A stretch of DNA of 64,000 nt from Thermomonospora echinospora. GTDB lineage: Bacteria; Actinomycetota; Actinomycetes; Streptosporangiales; Streptosporangiaceae. The stretch lies in the NCBI RefSeq assembly GCF_900108175.1, contig NZ_FNVO01000008.1:1127-65126 (forward strand), in the 5' to 3' direction. Positions 63,192 to 64,000 of this stretch are shown here, one piece after another; positions within the stretch are counted from its first letter, which is position 1, and each line of letters opens with the position of its first letter. The notes below the pieces were generated by a model. It saw only the letters and a list, made by a program, of their open reading frames with translations, was not told the origin of the DNA and ran no database searches. Position numbers and translations under genes: made by a program.

Positions 63192-64000
63192 ATGGCGATG
63201 ACCGGTGTGGTCAAGGACGAGCTGAGCAGGCTGTCGATCATGAAGCCGTGCTGCCGCAAGGCCGAGGTCTCGACGCTGCTGCGGTTCGCGGGGGGGCTGC
63301 ATCTGGTCAGCGGCCGGATCGTGATCGAGGCCGAGATCGACACCGGGGCGGCCGCCCGCCGGCTGCGCAAGGACATCGCCGAGGTGTTCGGGCACACCTC
63401 GGATGTGGTGGTGCTGGCGCCCAGCGGGCTGCGCAAGGGCAACCGGTACGTGGTGCGGGTGTTCCGGGAGGGCGAGTCGCTGGCCCGCCAGACCGGCCTG
63501 ATCGACAACCACGGCCGGCCGGTGCGGGGGCTGCCCCGGCACGTGGTGGCGGGGGCGGCCTGCGACGCCGAGTCGGCCTGGCGGGGGGCGTTCCTGGCGC
63601 ACGGCTCGCTCACCGAGCCTGGCCGGTCGATGTCGCTGGAGGTGACCTGCCCCGGCCCGGAGGCCGCGCTGGCGCTGGTCGGCGCCGCCCGACGGCTGAA
63701 GGTGCACGCCAAGGCCCGTGAGGTGCGCGGCGTGGACCGGGTGGTGGTGCGCGACGGGGACGCCATCAGCGCGCTGCTGACCCGGCTCGGCGCCCATGAC
63801 AGCGTGCTGGCCTGGGAGGAGCGGCGGATGCGCCGCGAGGTGCGGGCCACCGCCAACCGGCTGGCCAACTTCGACGACGCCAACCTGCGGCGCTCGGCGC
63901 GGGCGGCGGTGGCGGCCGGCGCCCGGGTGGCGCGGGCGCTGGAGATCCTCGGCGACGACGCGCCCGAGCATCTGGTGGCCGCCGGCAAGCTGCGGCTGGA
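63192..64000 (+). CDS. whiA: Sporulation/cell-division regulator WhiA (3' end outside window)
   Basis: ATG 63192 with GGGGAGG upstream; 269 codons are open up to the window edge. N-terminal LAGLIDADG-like domain ([40 protein letters not shown]) and the start of the C-terminal helix-turn-helix region ([17 protein letters not shown]). WhiA with WhiB turns on sporulation septation genes in Streptomyces; in Mycobacterium the homologue is Rv1423. About 55 residues should lie beyond the window. Confidence 0.95.
   Translation, partial: MAMTGVVKDELSRLSIMKPCCRKAEVSTLLRFAGGLHLVSGRIVIEAEIDTGAAARRLRKDIAEVFGHTSDVVVLAPSGLRKGNRYVVRVFREGESLARQTGLIDNHGRPVRGLPRHVVAGAACDAESAWRGAFLAHGSLTEPGRSMSLEVTCPGPEAALALVGAARRLKVHAKAREVRGVDRVVVRDGDAISALLTRLGAHDSVLAWEERRMRREVRATANRLANFDDANLRRSARAAVAAGARVARALEILGDDAPEHLVAAGKLRL

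Overview
The window is very GC-rich chromosomal DNA (dense GTG/TTG starts, third-position G/C, GGAGG-type ribosome sites, TANNNT -10 boxes placed directly before start codons). It comes from a filamentous actinomycete. The gene set and order (HAD phosphatase - tlyA - NAD kinase - recN - steA - steB; uvrC - rapZ - yvcK - whiA) match blocks conserved across Actinobacteria, and the whole content suggests a Streptosporangiales/Thermomonosporaceae-like plant-biomass degrader. That placement is an inference. I saw no tRNA, rRNA, CRISPR array, prophage or replication origin.

Region 1 (1-19.7 kb) is a core block. It opens with the 3' part of a TPR protein whose N-terminal half is an Arg/Gly/Asp repeat domain that continues off the left edge. 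A PhoX-like Tat protein, two peripheral enzymes and a second TPR protein follow. Then comes the Rv1691-Rv1698-like run: HAD phosphatase, (GDPD, SCP2), a Pro-rich protein, tlyA, NAD kinase, recN, steA and steB. The steAB genes continue, with overlaps or very small gaps, into a MraY/WecA-like transferase, a MurJ-like flippase and a family 4 glycosyltransferase. Together these could form a small lipid-linked glycan pathway tied to cell separation.

Region 2 (19.8-28.4 kb) holds a double-length acyl-CoA dehydrogenase, a lipoprotein - MoxR ATPase - CoxE-like VWA operon, a TetR regulator with an SPW membrane protein, and a membrane-anchored class III adenylate cyclase.

Region 3 (28.4-45.1 kb) is a xylose/xyloglucan utilisation regulon. 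It contains a carbohydrate ABC importer without its own ATPase, a YicI-like GH31 alpha-xylosidase, a GH1 beta-glucosidase, an MFS exporter, a LacI repressor, a large secreted GH3 enzyme with a C-terminal CBM6-like domain, xylose isomerase and xylulokinase. Four perfect copies of the 14-bp palindrome TCGAAGCGCTTCGA lie at the four promoters and define the regulon. Two further sites resemble the cellobiose (CebR/CelR) operator. Secreted GH3 plus importer plus cytoplasmic GH31/GH1 plus XylA/XylB gives a complete route from xylose-substituted oligosaccharides to xylulose 5-phosphate.

Region 4 (45.1-53.1 kb) is accessory: a truncated recQ start, a solo TnpB (IS605/IS1341-type) element with a recognisable right-end omega-RNA region, a DUF2637 membrane protein of the kind found on actinobacterial mobile elements, a lipoprotein, a P-loop protein, a glyoxalase II-like hydrolase and a Tat-exported amidase.

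Region 5 (53.1-64 kb) is DNA repair and cell-cycle core: uvrA behind a candidate SOS box and a PafBC-type promoter, two tandem Rieske lipoproteins, an MscS channel, uvrC, rapZ, yvcK, and whiA cut by the right edge.
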